From the NCBI RefSeq assembly GCF_024626525.1, contig NZ_JANJGU010000003.1:1-64000 (forward strand): DNA of 64,000 bases, in the 5' to 3' direction. Of this stretch, positions 8,781 to 17,331 are shown piece by piece. Made by a program: the position numbers and the translations under genes. The stretch's first letter is position 1. Each line of letters opens with the position of its first letter. The DNA comes from Lederbergia panacisoli. GTDB taxonomy: Bacteria > Bacillota > Bacilli > Bacillales > Bacillaceae_C. The notes under the pieces are model-generated. The model was not told the origin of the DNA and searched no databases. It saw nothing but the letters and a program-made list of their open reading frames with translations.

Positions 8781-8800
8781 CAATCGAAACGTTTCGATTG
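8781..8800. promoter_or_regulatory. LacI-type operator, copy 1
   Basis: CAATCGAAACGTTTCGATTG is a perfect 20-bp palindrome with the central CG typical of LacI/CcpA-family sites. It lies just downstream of the -10 element of the minus-strand GH94 promoter, a position that blocks transcription. It also matches a cre-like pattern, so CcpA binding is possible. Confidence 0.8.
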
Positions 8801-8813
8801 CATTGTTAATTGG

Positions 8814-8842
8814 ATTATAAACTCATTAAAAACATTAGTCAA
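8814..8842 (-). promoter_or_regulatory. Sigma-A promoter of the GH94 gene
   Basis: On the minus strand TTGACT (8842-8837) and TATAAT (8819-8814) are separated by exactly 17 nt. The promoter lies between two LacI-type operators, about 80 nt upstream of the ATG. Confidence 0.82.
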
Positions 8843-8847
8843 TAAGG

Positions 8848-8865
8848 AATCGAAACGTTTCAATG
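8848..8865. promoter_or_regulatory. LacI-type operator, copy 2
   Basis: GAATCGAAACGTTTCAATG spans 8847-8865 and shares the ATCGAAACGTTTC core with copy 1. Its position just upstream of the minus-strand -35 and upstream of the plus-strand promoter allows joint control of both divergent genes, or looping with copy 1. Confidence 0.75.
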
Positions 8866-8886
8866 AAATCTAGAGATTATGTTAAA

Positions 8887-8915
8887 TTGATAATTAGAAA
8901 CGTTAAAAATATATT
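8887..8915 (+). promoter_or_regulatory. Candidate promoter of the divergent esterase gene
   Basis: TTGATA (8887-8892), 17-nt spacer, TATATT (8910-8915). The spacer contains a degenerate half operator, AGAAACGTTA (8896-8905), similar to the two LacI-type sites. Confidence 0.6.
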
Positions 8916-9001
8916 TTTTATAGAAAGAGATAAACATTGATAAATGTTTTGGCAGAGGTTACATTTTGATAGAAAGAAAATGTTGCGGGGGTTGGTAAAA
9001 A

Positions 9002-9667
9002 ATGAGTGAACATCGCCTTCAAAAAGAGTTAACCATTACAAAGCAAGTTGAGTTGTCCTATTTATTGTCATTGCCGAAGGATTATGAAGAAAATCAAACA
9101 GCTGCTTACCCACTTGTTTTATTTTTGCATGGAATGGGAGAGCGCGGTGATGATCTTAATCTTGTAAAACAACATGGACCGCCTAAGCTTGTTGAGGAAC
9201 GTGATTATCCATTTATTCTTGTCTCGCCGCAATGTCCAATTGATATACAAAGATATTCCACTTGGCATCTCTACATGGATGATCTTAATGCACTTGTCGA
9301 TGAGATCATTGAGCAATACCGTGTAGATAAAAAACGGGTTTATGTAACAGGTCTTAGTATGGGAGGATATGGTACGTGGGATTTGGCGAAGCGAAATCCT
9401 GAAAAATTTGCTGCGGCTGCACCAATCTGTGGCGGAGGTTCCACAAGGCAAATTGAACAATTGAAGGATGTTCCTGTTTGGGCTTTTCACGGAGCAAAGG
9501 ATGATGTGGTTCCAGTAGAAGAAAGTGAACGCATGGTAGAGGCTCTCAGTGAAGTTGGGGGTAACGTGAAATTAACAGTCTACCCAGATGCAAATCACGA
9601 TTCATGGACAGAAACGTACAATAATCCTAAATTCTATAATTGGCTTTTAAATCAGAAGAAAGAATAG
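9002..9667 (+). CDS. Alpha/beta hydrolase (esterase/dienelactone-hydrolase-like)
   Basis: A 221-residue cytoplasmic alpha/beta hydrolase of the prolyl-oligopeptidase/carboxylesterase group. Visible catalytic triad: Ser119 in GLSMGG, Asp167 or Asp168 in KDDVVP, His199 in NHDSW; the oxyanion segment LFLHGMGERG is near residue 40. Such enzymes often remove acyl groups from sugars or glycans. It is divergent from the GH94 gene and shares its operator region, so de-esterification of the same imported saccharide is plausible but unproven. RBS GGGGG is about 8 nt before the ATG. Confidence 0.85.
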   Translation: MSEHRLQKELTITKQVELSYLLSLPKDYEENQTAAYPLVLFLHGMGERGDDLNLVKQHGPPKLVEERDYPFILVSPQCPIDIQRYSTWHLYMDDLNALVDEIIEQYRVDKKRVYVTGLSMGGYGTWDLAKRNPEKFAAAAPICGGGSTRQIEQLKDVPVWAFHGAKDDVVPVEESERMVEALSEVGGNVKLTVYPDANHDSWTETYNNPKFYNWLLNQKKE

Positions 9668-9763
9668 CGCATTTGGTGGCGGTTTCAAATGTATTGAAGA
9701 AAAGCTATTTATTTGGTAGAATCAATCGAATAATATGTGATATTAATAAAGGAGAAGATACAT

Positions 9764-10786
9764 ATGAGTAAACTTAAAGTAGGGGTTGTTGGCTGCGGAA
9801 GTATTGCGAGATATCGTCACTTACCTGAATATGCGGCGAACGACCAAGTAGAAATAGTAGCAGTATGCGATATCGTAGAAGACCGTGCAAAAGAAATGGC
9901 AGAGCAATATGGGGCCAATGCTTATACAGATTACAAGACAATGCTTTCTGAAGCTGAGTTGGATATCGTTTCTGTTTGTACACCTAACTACCTACATGCT
10001 TCAATTTCAATAGATGCATTAAATGCTGGCAAACATGTACTTTGTGAAAAGCCAATGGCGACTTCTGAGGAAGATGCGCTTGCTATGATTGAAGCAGCTA
10101 ATAGTAATAATAAGAAATTAATGATTGCCCACAATCAACGCTTCGTACCTTCTCATGTGAAAGCAAGAGAATTGATTGAAAGTGGAGAAGTTGGGAAAAT
10201 TTACAGCTTCAGAACTGCGTTCGGACATCCAGGACCAGAAGGATGGAGCATCGATGGAAAAGGCAGCTGGTTCTTTAGAAAAGAAGAGGCTTTCATTGGA
10301 GCGATGGGCGACCTTGGCGTACATAAAACAGACTTGATGCGCTACCTGCTTGGTGAGGATTTTGTTGAAGTAGGTGCGTTCGTTGAATCAGGTGCAAAAG
10401 AAAATAGCACAGTGGATGACAATGCCGTATGCGTGTTGAAATCTGAAAGTGGTATTGTAGGAACATTGGCAGCAAGCTGGGCATATCAAAAGGAAGATAA
10501 TTCGACAGTGATCTATGGAGAAAAAGGTGTTTTACGTCTTGAGGATGACCCTGAATACTCATTGATTGTTCACTATCGTAATGGAGAGACCAAGAATTAC
10601 GAACTTGGTAAAATCCAGTCCAATGACGAAGGCGGACAAAATAGTACAAGGGTAATTGAGAATTTTGTAAATAGCATCGTAAATAATACTAAGCCGCCAA
10701 TCAATGGTGAAGAAGGAATGAAATCATTAAAGGTTGTCCTCGCTGCACTTGAATCAAGTGAAACAAAACAAATCGTACAATTTTAA
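9764..10786 (+). CDS. Gfo/Idh/MocA-family NAD(P)-dependent oxidoreductase
   Basis: A 340-residue dehydrogenase: N-terminal Rossmann fold with VGVVGCGSIARY (Gly10/Gly12), the family CEKP motif (Glu95-Lys96-Pro97), and a C-terminal alpha/beta substrate domain. Members oxidise or reduce hydroxyl groups of inositols, glucose or glycosides. AAAGGAG about 10 nt before the ATG at 9764 fixes this start; a longer frame from 9737 has no RBS. It precedes a TIM-barrel isomerase, the same pairing as at 26.3-29.7 kb, which suggests oxidation of a sugar followed by isomerisation, as in inositol or 3-keto-sugar pathways. Substrate unknown. Confidence 0.9.
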   Translation: MSKLKVGVVGCGSIARYRHLPEYAANDQVEIVAVCDIVEDRAKEMAEQYGANAYTDYKTMLSEAELDIVSVCTPNYLHASISIDALNAGKHVLCEKPMATSEEDALAMIEAANSNNKKLMIAHNQRFVPSHVKARELIESGEVGKIYSFRTAFGHPGPEGWSIDGKGSWFFRKEEAFIGAMGDLGVHKTDLMRYLLGEDFVEVGAFVESGAKENSTVDDNAVCVLKSESGIVGTLAASWAYQKEDNSTVIYGEKGVLRLEDDPEYSLIVHYRNGETKNYELGKIQSNDEGGQNSTRVIENFVNSIVNNTKPPINGEEGMKSLKVVLAALESSETKQIVQF

Positions 10787-10805
10787 TAAAAATAGTTTAG
10801 AATGG

Positions 10806-10832
10806 AGTTGAGGTGTTTAAAACACCTCAGCT
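10806..10832 (+). other. Intercistronic hairpin
   Basis: GAGGTG (10810-10815) pairs with CACCTC (10823-10828), with flanking pairs extending the stem, between the oxidoreductase and the isomerase genes. There is no immediate T run, so it may act as an RNA-stability or partial attenuation element rather than a terminator. Confidence 0.5.
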
Positions 10833-10872
10833 ATTACATAATTTTATTTTTAGAAGGGATCGGTGTTTAACA

Positions 10873-11841
10873 ATGAAACTTGGTGTTTTTACTGTTTTAT
10901 TTTCAGACAAGTCTTTCGAAGAGATGCTTGATCATGTACAAGCATCTGGACTCAATGCAGTAGAAATTGGTACAGGCGGTTACCCTGGAAATGCACATTG
11001 CGATCTTGATGCTTTACTTGAAAGTGAAGAAAAGCGCAAAGATTATTTGCATCAAGTTGAGTCAAGAGGTCTTACAATCAGCGCATTCAGCTGTCACGGA
11101 AACCCACTTTCACCAGACAAAGAATTTGCCGGGGAATGTCATGATACAATCGTTAAAACAATTAAACTAGCTTCATTAATGAACGTCCCTGTAGTTAATA
11201 CATTTTCTGGTACACCTGGCGATCATGAAGGTGCTAAATATCCAAACTGGCCTGTTGCGCCATGGCCAAATGAATATGGCGATGTTCTTAAATGGCAATG
11301 GGAAGAGAAGCTTGTTCCTTACTGGAAAGAAGTTGGCAAGCTGGCAGAAGAGCATAATGTGAAAATCGGCCTTGAGCTTCATGGTGGCTTCTTAGTTCAT
11401 ACACCTTACACATTATTAAAACTAAGAGAATTAACAAATGATGCAATCGGAGCTAACCTTGACCCAAGCCATATGTGGTGGCAAGGTATTGATCCAGTGG
11501 GAGCAATCAAAATTCTTGGTAAAGCAAATGCGATCCACCATTTCCATGCAAAAGATACATTCATCGATCAAGAAAATGTAAATATGTATGGACTTACAGA
11601 TATGCAGCCTTACACGGAGCTTAGAACAAGAGCTTGGAACTTCCGTTCTGTCGGATGTGGCCATGATATGAAAGAATGGTCTGATATGATGAGTGCTCTG
11701 CGCACGTATGGATATGACTATGTTGTGAGCATTGAGCATGAAGATCCAATCATGTCAATTGAAGAAGGATTCCAACGCGCTGTCAGTAATTTACAATCCG
11801 TTTTAATTAAAGAACAACCTGCTGCTGCTTGGTGGGTATAA
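10873..11841 (+). CDS. Sugar phosphate isomerase/epimerase (xylose-isomerase-like TIM barrel)
   Basis: A 322-residue AP-endonuclease-2/IolE-type TIM barrel. The usual metal site is visible: Glu168 (GLELHGG), Asp197 (NLDPSH), a His in HFHAKD (222-225) and Glu288 (SIEHED). Family members isomerise or epimerise keto sugars or dehydrate inosose. ATG at 10873 is chosen because the family starts with MKLGVF; the frame upstream of it runs through a hairpin. It is second in a likely two-gene operon and is paralogous to the gene at 26363, which has identical length and the same metal residue positions. Confidence 0.88.
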   Translation: MKLGVFTVLFSDKSFEEMLDHVQASGLNAVEIGTGGYPGNAHCDLDALLESEEKRKDYLHQVESRGLTISAFSCHGNPLSPDKEFAGECHDTIVKTIKLASLMNVPVVNTFSGTPGDHEGAKYPNWPVAPWPNEYGDVLKWQWEEKLVPYWKEVGKLAEEHNVKIGLELHGGFLVHTPYTLLKLRELTNDAIGANLDPSHMWWQGIDPVGAIKILGKANAIHHFHAKDTFIDQENVNMYGLTDMQPYTELRTRAWNFRSVGCGHDMKEWSDMMSALRTYGYDYVVSIEHEDPIMSIEEGFQRAVSNLQSVLIKEQPAAAWWV

Positions 11842-11854
11842 GATAGTTTAAAGA

Positions 11855-11888
11855 AAAACTCGTTCATTTAATGGACGAGTTTTTTTAT
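11855..11888 (+). terminator. Intrinsic terminator
   Basis: AAAACTCGTTCAT and ATGGACGAGTTTT form a long stem (one U.G pair, 3-nt loop) followed by T residues, ending the oxidoreductase-isomerase operon. The rest of 11889-12165 is AT-rich with no gene; it should contain the riboswitch promoter, but I see only weak candidates (TATAGT at 12144). Confidence 0.85.
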
Positions 11889-12167
11889 CCCGTTTTGTTT
11901 TGATCTGAAAGCGGAGACATGTCTTATATTGTTGATCAAACGTAAATTATGGAAAGGGCTTACGTTGCAGTTATGGAATATTCAGATAAAAAAGACATCT
12001 TTTATTTCGATTGACGAAGTAATTTGAGGGGTCTATTATTACTTTAATATTATTTAATAAATTTATTATTCCAATTAGATGGCACGAAAATTCTATGAAT
12101 ATAAATTTTAATATTTTTAGAATGAGATTTTTTAATATATTAGTATAGTTATTCCAATTGAATATAT

Positions 12168-12317
12168 TCTTATCCAGAGAGGTGGAGGGACATGGCCCAT
12201 CGAAGCCTCGGCAACAGATTCATAATGAACACTGTGCCAATTCCATCAGGTTTTCCTGATAGATAAGATGAGTTAAGTATAAAACCTTTTAACTTATCTT
12301 AGTTAAAGGTTTTTTTT
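12168..12317 (+). ncRNA. SAM-I riboswitch (S-box leader) with terminator
   Basis: The aptamer starts with TTCTTATC and contains the conserved S-box core AGAGAGGTGGAGGGA and GCCCATCGAAGCCTCGGCAAC; P1 closes with GATAAGA near 12260. The expression platform is visible: AAACCTTTTAACT (12282-12294) pairs with AGTTAAAGGTTT (12301-12312) plus a T run to make the terminator, while the P1 3' strand AGATAAG (12261-12267) can instead pair with CTTATCT (12293-12299) to form the antiterminator. High SAM should thus stop transcription of the downstream M42 peptidase/Opp operon. Confidence 0.93.
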
Positions 12318-12340
12318 TATTAATTGACGAGGTGAATAAA

Positions 12341-13411
12341 TTGAAGAAGTTGATAAAAGAGTTGGCAGAATTACACGGGCCGTCTGGATTCGAACAGCCG
12401 GTTATTGAGTATATAACGAAAGAAATAAAGGGGTTTGTTGATGAAATTGAGGTTGATCTACATGGCAATATCATCGCACGAAAAAAGGGCGCATATCCTG
12501 GTCCAAAAGTTATTATTACCGCGCATATGGACGAAGTAGGCTTTATTGTGAGGAATATAACGGAACAAGGTTTGCTGAAAGTAGAATCTTTAGGAGGTCA
12601 TGATGAAAGAAATTTACCCGGCCAAAAAGTACAGATTCGTACAGATCGGGGTTTACTAACAGGCATTTTCGGTGGTGTCTCTGCACACTATCGAAAATTT
12701 GAGCAAGAACAAAAACTTAAAAAGATACGGGAATCTTACATAGATGTAGGTGTCAATTCCAAGGAAGAAGCGGAAGCACTTGGAATCACCATCGGTAATC
12801 CTGTAACATGGCTCTCCAATGTTGAATGGCTAGGTGATGAAACAACCGGCCGCCTAGTAGGAAAAGGGTTCGATGATCGTGCGGGCTGTGCCATTTTAAT
12901 AAAATTGCTTGAGGAAATGAATGATTTTCGAGGAGAAATCATTGCCGTCTTTACTGTACAAGAAGAGATAGGACTTCGGGGGGCTAGAATTGTCGCAGAA
13001 TCAGTCAAGGCAGATTTGGCAATCGCAATCGATACAACTGCAGCAAGTGACACTCAGGAGGCGGTCCTAGACGATGTGCTTGCCATTGGAAAAGGAACAG
13101 GCATTAAAGTAATGGATTTCAGTTTAATCTCTCATCCAGCGATAAAAAGAAGATTGATAGATATAGCGCGAGAGCTTGGAATTCCATTTCAGCTTGAGGT
13201 TTTCCCAGGTATTGGGACAGACGGAGGAGCGATGCATTTAGCTAATAATGGCATTCCCACTGGCGTACTATCTATTCCTTCAAGGAACGCACATTCTCCA
13301 ATTGAAGTAATCGATTTAAATGATGTAAAAGCAACTAAAAAGTTGCTGAAAATCTTCATCGCTTCATTGGAAGAAAAGGCTGAATTTAGATTTATAGATG
13401 TGACTCAGTGA
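12341..13411 (+). CDS. M42-family metallo-aminopeptidase
   Basis: A 356-residue dinuclear zinc/cobalt aminopeptidase of the M42 (glutamyl/deblocking aminopeptidase, YsdC/FrvX) family. Metal and catalytic residues are in AHMDEVG (His62), FDDRAG (Asp178), QEEIGLRG (Glu208/Glu209), IDTTAASD and SRNAHSP. It trims N-terminal residues from short peptides in the cytoplasm. TTG at 12341 is preferred since GAGGTG lies 6 nt upstream; GTG at 12332 is inside that RBS. Being first behind a SAM-I riboswitch and followed by a peptide importer, it probably releases methionine or other sulfur amino acids from imported peptides. Confidence 0.9.
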   Translation: MKKLIKELAELHGPSGFEQPVIEYITKEIKGFVDEIEVDLHGNIIARKKGAYPGPKVIITAHMDEVGFIVRNITEQGLLKVESLGGHDERNLPGQKVQIRTDRGLLTGIFGGVSAHYRKFEQEQKLKKIRESYIDVGVNSKEEAEALGITIGNPVTWLSNVEWLGDETTGRLVGKGFDDRAGCAILIKLLEEMNDFRGEIIAVFTVQEEIGLRGARIVAESVKADLAIAIDTTAASDTQEAVLDDVLAIGKGTGIKVMDFSLISHPAIKRRLIDIARELGIPFQLEVFPGIGTDGGAMHLANNGIPTGVLSIPSRNAHSPIEVIDLNDVKATKKLLKIFIASLEEKAEFRFIDVTQ

Positions 13412-13437
13412 TTTAACAGACAAAGGCAGGTTGCATT

Positions 13438-14364
13438 ATGTACACTTTAAAGCGAATTTTCACAATGATTGTAACACTCTGGATTATCGTTACTTTAACA
13501 TTTGTAGTTATGCATAGCATTCCAGGGGACCCATTTGCAAGTGATGCAAAAGCACTTCCGGAAGAAATCGTAAAAAATATGCGTGCTAAATATAATTTGG
13601 ATGAACCACTTCCAGTTCAATATGCTCTTTATTTAAAAAATCTTGTTCAATTCGACTTAGGTCCTTCCATCCAATCGAAAACGCGGGATGTCAACACTTT
13701 AATCGCTGAAGGATTAGGTCCATCCGCGTTGCTAGGTGTTCAATCATTGATTGTAGCTATTTTCTTTGGAATTGTCCTAGGGGTGGTGGCCGCTCTATAT
13801 CATAATCGTCTTTTAGATAATCTATCTATGCTAGCGGCTATTATTGGAATATCGATTCCAAGCTTTATCCTTGCCCCATTATTAATAAAGTATTTAGCAG
13901 TTGAATGGAGATGGTTTCCAGTAGCGTCATGGGGCACGTGGAAACACACAGTATTGCCGACCATCGCTCTTTCTGTTGGGCCGCTAGCGATTATTGCGCG
14001 GTTTGTAAGGACAAGTATGCTTGAGGTATTAAATCAAAACTATATAAAAATGGCTGAAGCAAAAGGGTTGTCCACTTCAACAGTGATGATTAAACACGGA
14101 ATCCGCAATGCACTCATTCCTGTTCTATCTTTTATTGGCCCATTATTTGCCTCGATCATTACGGGCACATTTGTTGTTGAGAAAATTTTCGCCATACCTG
14201 GAATCGGAAAATACTTTGTTGATAGCATTTTTAATCGTGATTATCCAGTTATTCTCGGCACTACGATTTTTTACAGCATGATCTTAATCCTAACATTATT
14301 TATCATTGACCTCTGTTACAGACTCATTGATCCAAGAATTAAAATAACGAGCGGAGGCAATTGA
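13438..14364 (+). CDS. Oligopeptide ABC transporter permease (OppB/DppB type)
   Basis: A 308-residue inner-membrane permease with about six helices. It opens with the family N terminus MYTLKRIFTMIVTLWIIVTLTF and carries the EAKGLSTSTVMIKHGIRNAL coupling loop that contacts the ATPase, followed by PGIGKYFVDSIFNRDYP. It is the second gene of the S-box operon, 26 nt after the aminopeptidase. Peptide rather than nickel substrate is inferred from the linked aminopeptidase and the OppA-type binding protein. Confidence 0.92.
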   Translation: MYTLKRIFTMIVTLWIIVTLTFVVMHSIPGDPFASDAKALPEEIVKNMRAKYNLDEPLPVQYALYLKNLVQFDLGPSIQSKTRDVNTLIAEGLGPSALLGVQSLIVAIFFGIVLGVVAALYHNRLLDNLSMLAAIIGISIPSFILAPLLIKYLAVEWRWFPVASWGTWKHTVLPTIALSVGPLAIIARFVRTSMLEVLNQNYIKMAEAKGLSTSTVMIKHGIRNALIPVLSFIGPLFASIITGTFVVEKIFAIPGIGKYFVDSIFNRDYPVILGTTIFYSMILILTLFIIDLCYRLIDPRIKITSGGN

Positions 14365-14365
14365 T

Positions 14366-15307
14366 ATGACTGAACACATACATGATTCGTTATTTAAAAA
14401 GGTCGATAGAAAACAATTTGAGTTAAATTCTACATCCCGTCCAATGATTGGATATTGGCATGAAGTCATGATTAAACTAGCCAAAAACAAATTAGCTTTA
14501 ACAGGAGCAATTGTCCTATTTGGAATTGTTTCGCTTGCTTTATTAGGACCGTACTTAGTTCCGTTTACTCCAAGCCATCAGTCTTTAACAGAGGGCAATC
14601 TAGCGCCATCTGCTGAACATTGGTTTGGGACAGATGACCTTGGCAGGGATGTATGGGCTCGGGTATGGGCTGGTGCGCGCATCTCTTTGTTAATCGGGAT
14701 TGTTGCGGCTCTTATCGATTTATTTATCGGGGTATTAGTCGGTGGCATATCTGGATACATGGCAGGAAGAAGTAAGCTAGGGGACCGGATAGACAGTTTC
14801 TTAATGCGTATAGTTGAAATTTTATACGGCATCCCGTATTTATTAGTCGTTATTTTACTTATGGTCGTCATGAGTCCTGGTGTCATGACAATGATATTAG
14901 CATTATCGATAACGGGCTGGGTTGGCATGGCTAGAATCGTAAGAGGACAAATTTTGCAGCTTAAACAGCAGGAGTATGTGATGGCTGCTGAGAAGCTTGG
15001 AACACCTCATCATAAAATTATTAGGAAACACTTATTGCCAAATATGATTGGTATTATCATCGTGAACTTGACTTTTACAATTCCGCAGGCCATTTTTGCT
15101 GAATCATTTTTAAGCTTTTTAGGTTTAGGAGTACAAGCTCCTACTGCAAGTTGGGGAACAATGGCGAACGACGCACTTGGTGTCATTTTGAGTGGGCAAT
15201 GGTGGCGTTTATTTTTTCCAGCAATAATGATTTCTTTAACGATGTTTGCCTTTAATACTTTTGGTGACGGATTACAAGATGCGCTGGATCCGCGCTCAAA
15301 GGATTAA
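14366..15307 (+). CDS. Oligopeptide ABC transporter permease (OppC/DppC type)
   Basis: A 313-residue permease with the extra N-terminal cytoplasmic segment and first helix of OppC proteins, the HWFGTDDLGRDVWARVWAG signature near residues 88-107, and the EKLGTPHHKIIRKHLLPN ATPase-coupling loop. It starts one base after the stop of the OppB gene, so expression is tightly coupled. It forms the membrane pore together with that protein. Confidence 0.92.
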   Translation: MTEHIHDSLFKKVDRKQFELNSTSRPMIGYWHEVMIKLAKNKLALTGAIVLFGIVSLALLGPYLVPFTPSHQSLTEGNLAPSAEHWFGTDDLGRDVWARVWAGARISLLIGIVAALIDLFIGVLVGGISGYMAGRSKLGDRIDSFLMRIVEILYGIPYLLVVILLMVVMSPGVMTMILALSITGWVGMARIVRGQILQLKQQEYVMAAEKLGTPHHKIIRKHLLPNMIGIIIVNLTFTIPQAIFAESFLSFLGLGVQAPTASWGTMANDALGVILSGQWWRLFFPAIMISLTMFAFNTFGDGLQDALDPRSKD

Positions 15308-15319
15308 GGAGGAATTTGA

Positions 15320-16339
15320 ATGGAACGTTTATTGGAAATAAATGATTTACACGTTTCTTTTAAAATGTATAAAGGGGAAATCCAGGCGGTAAGAGGAGTT
15401 TCCTTTCATTTGGAAGCAGGAGAGACCCTCGCGATTGTTGGAGAGAGCGGCAGTGGAAAAAGTGTAACAGCCCAGGCGATTATGGGCATGATTCCGAAAC
15501 CTCACGGCCGAATTAAAAAGGGAAATATTAATTTTAAAGATAAAGAGATTACCACATTATCAAAGAAACAATTACGGCAGCTTCGTGGGAAAGAAATAGG
15601 AATGGTTTTTCAGGATCCTATGACATCTTTAAACCCAACGATGAAAATTGGTCATCAAATTGATGAAGTGTTTATAAAAAAACAAAAAGCAACAAAAAAA
15701 GAAGCAAAGGCTAAAACAATTGAGTTACTGAAATCTGTTGGAATTGCGGACGCTGAAACTCGTTATTCCCAGTATCCACATGAATTTAGTGGAGGAATGA
15801 GACAGAGAGTTGTCATTGCAATTGCCTTGGCATGTAATCCTGCAATCATAATTGCAGATGAACCAACAACTGCCTTAGATGTAACGATTCAAGCTCAGAT
15901 ACTTAATCTCTTAAGAAAAATTCAAACTGAGAAGAACTCTTCAATCTTGTTGATTACTCATGATTTAGGTGTTGTAGCGGAAGTGGCGGATCGAGTGGCG
16001 GTAATGTATGCAGGTATGGTCATTGAAACCGGTACAGTAACAGAAATTTTTGAACAGCCGAAACATCCGTACACATGGGGGCTGCTGCGGTCAGTACCGA
16101 AACCTGATGCAATCGGAAAGGAAAGGCTTATCCCGATAGAAGGGACACCGCCGGATTTATTCTCTCCACCTAAAGGGTGCCCTTTTGCGGCAAGATGCCC
16201 TCATGCCATGGAAGTTTGTGTGGAGCATATGCCAGAGGCCGAAACCTTTTCTGATAGCCATCAAGCAAGGTGTTGGTTGAATGATCCACGTGCGCAAACT
16301 CATTTACAAGTAGCTGCGGGAGGTGTGAGTCTTGTCTGA
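15320..16339 (+). CDS. Oligopeptide ABC transporter ATPase (OppD type)
   Basis: A 339-residue ABC ATPase: Walker A GESGSGKS, Q-loop MVFQDPMTSLNP, signature FSGGMRQR, Walker B IIADEPTTALD and switch His in LLITHD. The C-terminal extension with CPFAARCPHAMEVC (Cys residues that bind an Fe-S cluster in some Opp/Dpp ATPases) is present. AAGGAGG precedes the ATG. It pairs with the overlapping OppF-type ATPase. Confidence 0.94.
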   Translation: MERLLEINDLHVSFKMYKGEIQAVRGVSFHLEAGETLAIVGESGSGKSVTAQAIMGMIPKPHGRIKKGNINFKDKEITTLSKKQLRQLRGKEIGMVFQDPMTSLNPTMKIGHQIDEVFIKKQKATKKEAKAKTIELLKSVGIADAETRYSQYPHEFSGGMRQRVVIAIALACNPAIIIADEPTTALDVTIQAQILNLLRKIQTEKNSSILLITHDLGVVAEVADRVAVMYAGMVIETGTVTEIFEQPKHPYTWGLLRSVPKPDAIGKERLIPIEGTPPDLFSPPKGCPFAARCPHAMEVCVEHMPEAETFSDSHQARCWLNDPRAQTHLQVAAGGVSLV

Positions 16340-17288
16340 ACATGTTTTAAAAGTCGATAATTTGAAAAAGTATTTTAAAGCGGGTTCTGGGAAAGTTGTA
16401 AAATCTGTGGATGGAATCTCTTTTTCTATTAAAAAAGGCGAAACACTTGGACTTGTAGGTGAAAGTGGAAGTGGAAAATCAACTCTTGGCCGCACTGTCG
16501 TTGGATTGTATAAATCCACGGACGGAAAAGTAATGTTTGATGGCAAAGATATTTCCAATTTGGATCGAAAAGCGAAGAGGGAGTTTAATCGAAAAACCCA
16601 GATGATTTTTCAAGATCCCGAAGCATCCCTCAACCCAAGAATGAAGGTTGGAGACATCATAGCAGAAGGTCTGGACGCATATGGCTTGGCAAAAGGCAAG
16701 GAAAGAAAAGAACGGATTATTAGACTTCTTGAAAAAGTTGGCCTTAATGCTGAACATGCAGAGCGTTTTCCGCATGAGTTCAGTGGTGGACAAAGACAGC
16801 GTATTGGCATCGCGCGTGCACTTGCTGTAGAACCTTCATTCATTGTAGCGGATGAACCTATTTCTGCCCTTGATGTTTCTATTCAGGCACAAGTTATCAA
16901 TTTGCTTGAGGATTTACAAAAGGATGAAGGGTTAACATATCTGTTCATCGCACATGATTTATCAATGGTCAAACATATTAGCGATCGGATAGGTGTGATG
17001 TACCTTGGAAAGATGATGGAACTTGCGAATAGTGATGCGTTGTTTCAGGAACCGCTTCATCCCTACACGAAAGCATTGCTTTCTGCAATCCCAATTACTG
17101 AACCGAAATTGCGGGGGAGTAAAGAGCGAATTTTATTAGGAGGTGATCCGCCAAGTCCGTTAAATCCTCCTTCCGGGTGCCCATTCCGTACAAGATGTCC
17201 AGCTGCTATGGATGTATGTGCGAAAGTTGAGCCTGAGTGGAAGGAAGTAAAGAAAGATCATTATGCAGCATGCCATCTGTATCAATAG
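16332..17288 (+). CDS. Oligopeptide ABC transporter ATPase (OppF type)
   Basis: A 318-residue ABC ATPase with Walker A GESGSGKST, signature FSGGQRQR, Walker B IVADEPISALD, LFIAHDLSMV, and a C-terminal CPFRTRCPAAMDVC segment. It starts at TTG 16332, overlapping the OppD gene by 8 bases, with GGAGGTG upstream inside that gene. It is the second nucleotide-binding subunit of the importer. Confidence 0.94.
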   Translation: MSEHVLKVDNLKKYFKAGSGKVVKSVDGISFSIKKGETLGLVGESGSGKSTLGRTVVGLYKSTDGKVMFDGKDISNLDRKAKREFNRKTQMIFQDPEASLNPRMKVGDIIAEGLDAYGLAKGKERKERIIRLLEKVGLNAEHAERFPHEFSGGQRQRIGIARALAVEPSFIVADEPISALDVSIQAQVINLLEDLQKDEGLTYLFIAHDLSMVKHISDRIGVMYLGKMMELANSDALFQEPLHPYTKALLSAIPITEPKLRGSKERILLGGDPPSPLNPPSGCPFRTRCPAAMDVCAKVEPEWKEVKKDHYAACHLYQ

Positions 17289-17331
17289 TTTCAAAGACTC
17301 AGCAGCATGAGCTAACAGGGGGAAGAAAAAT

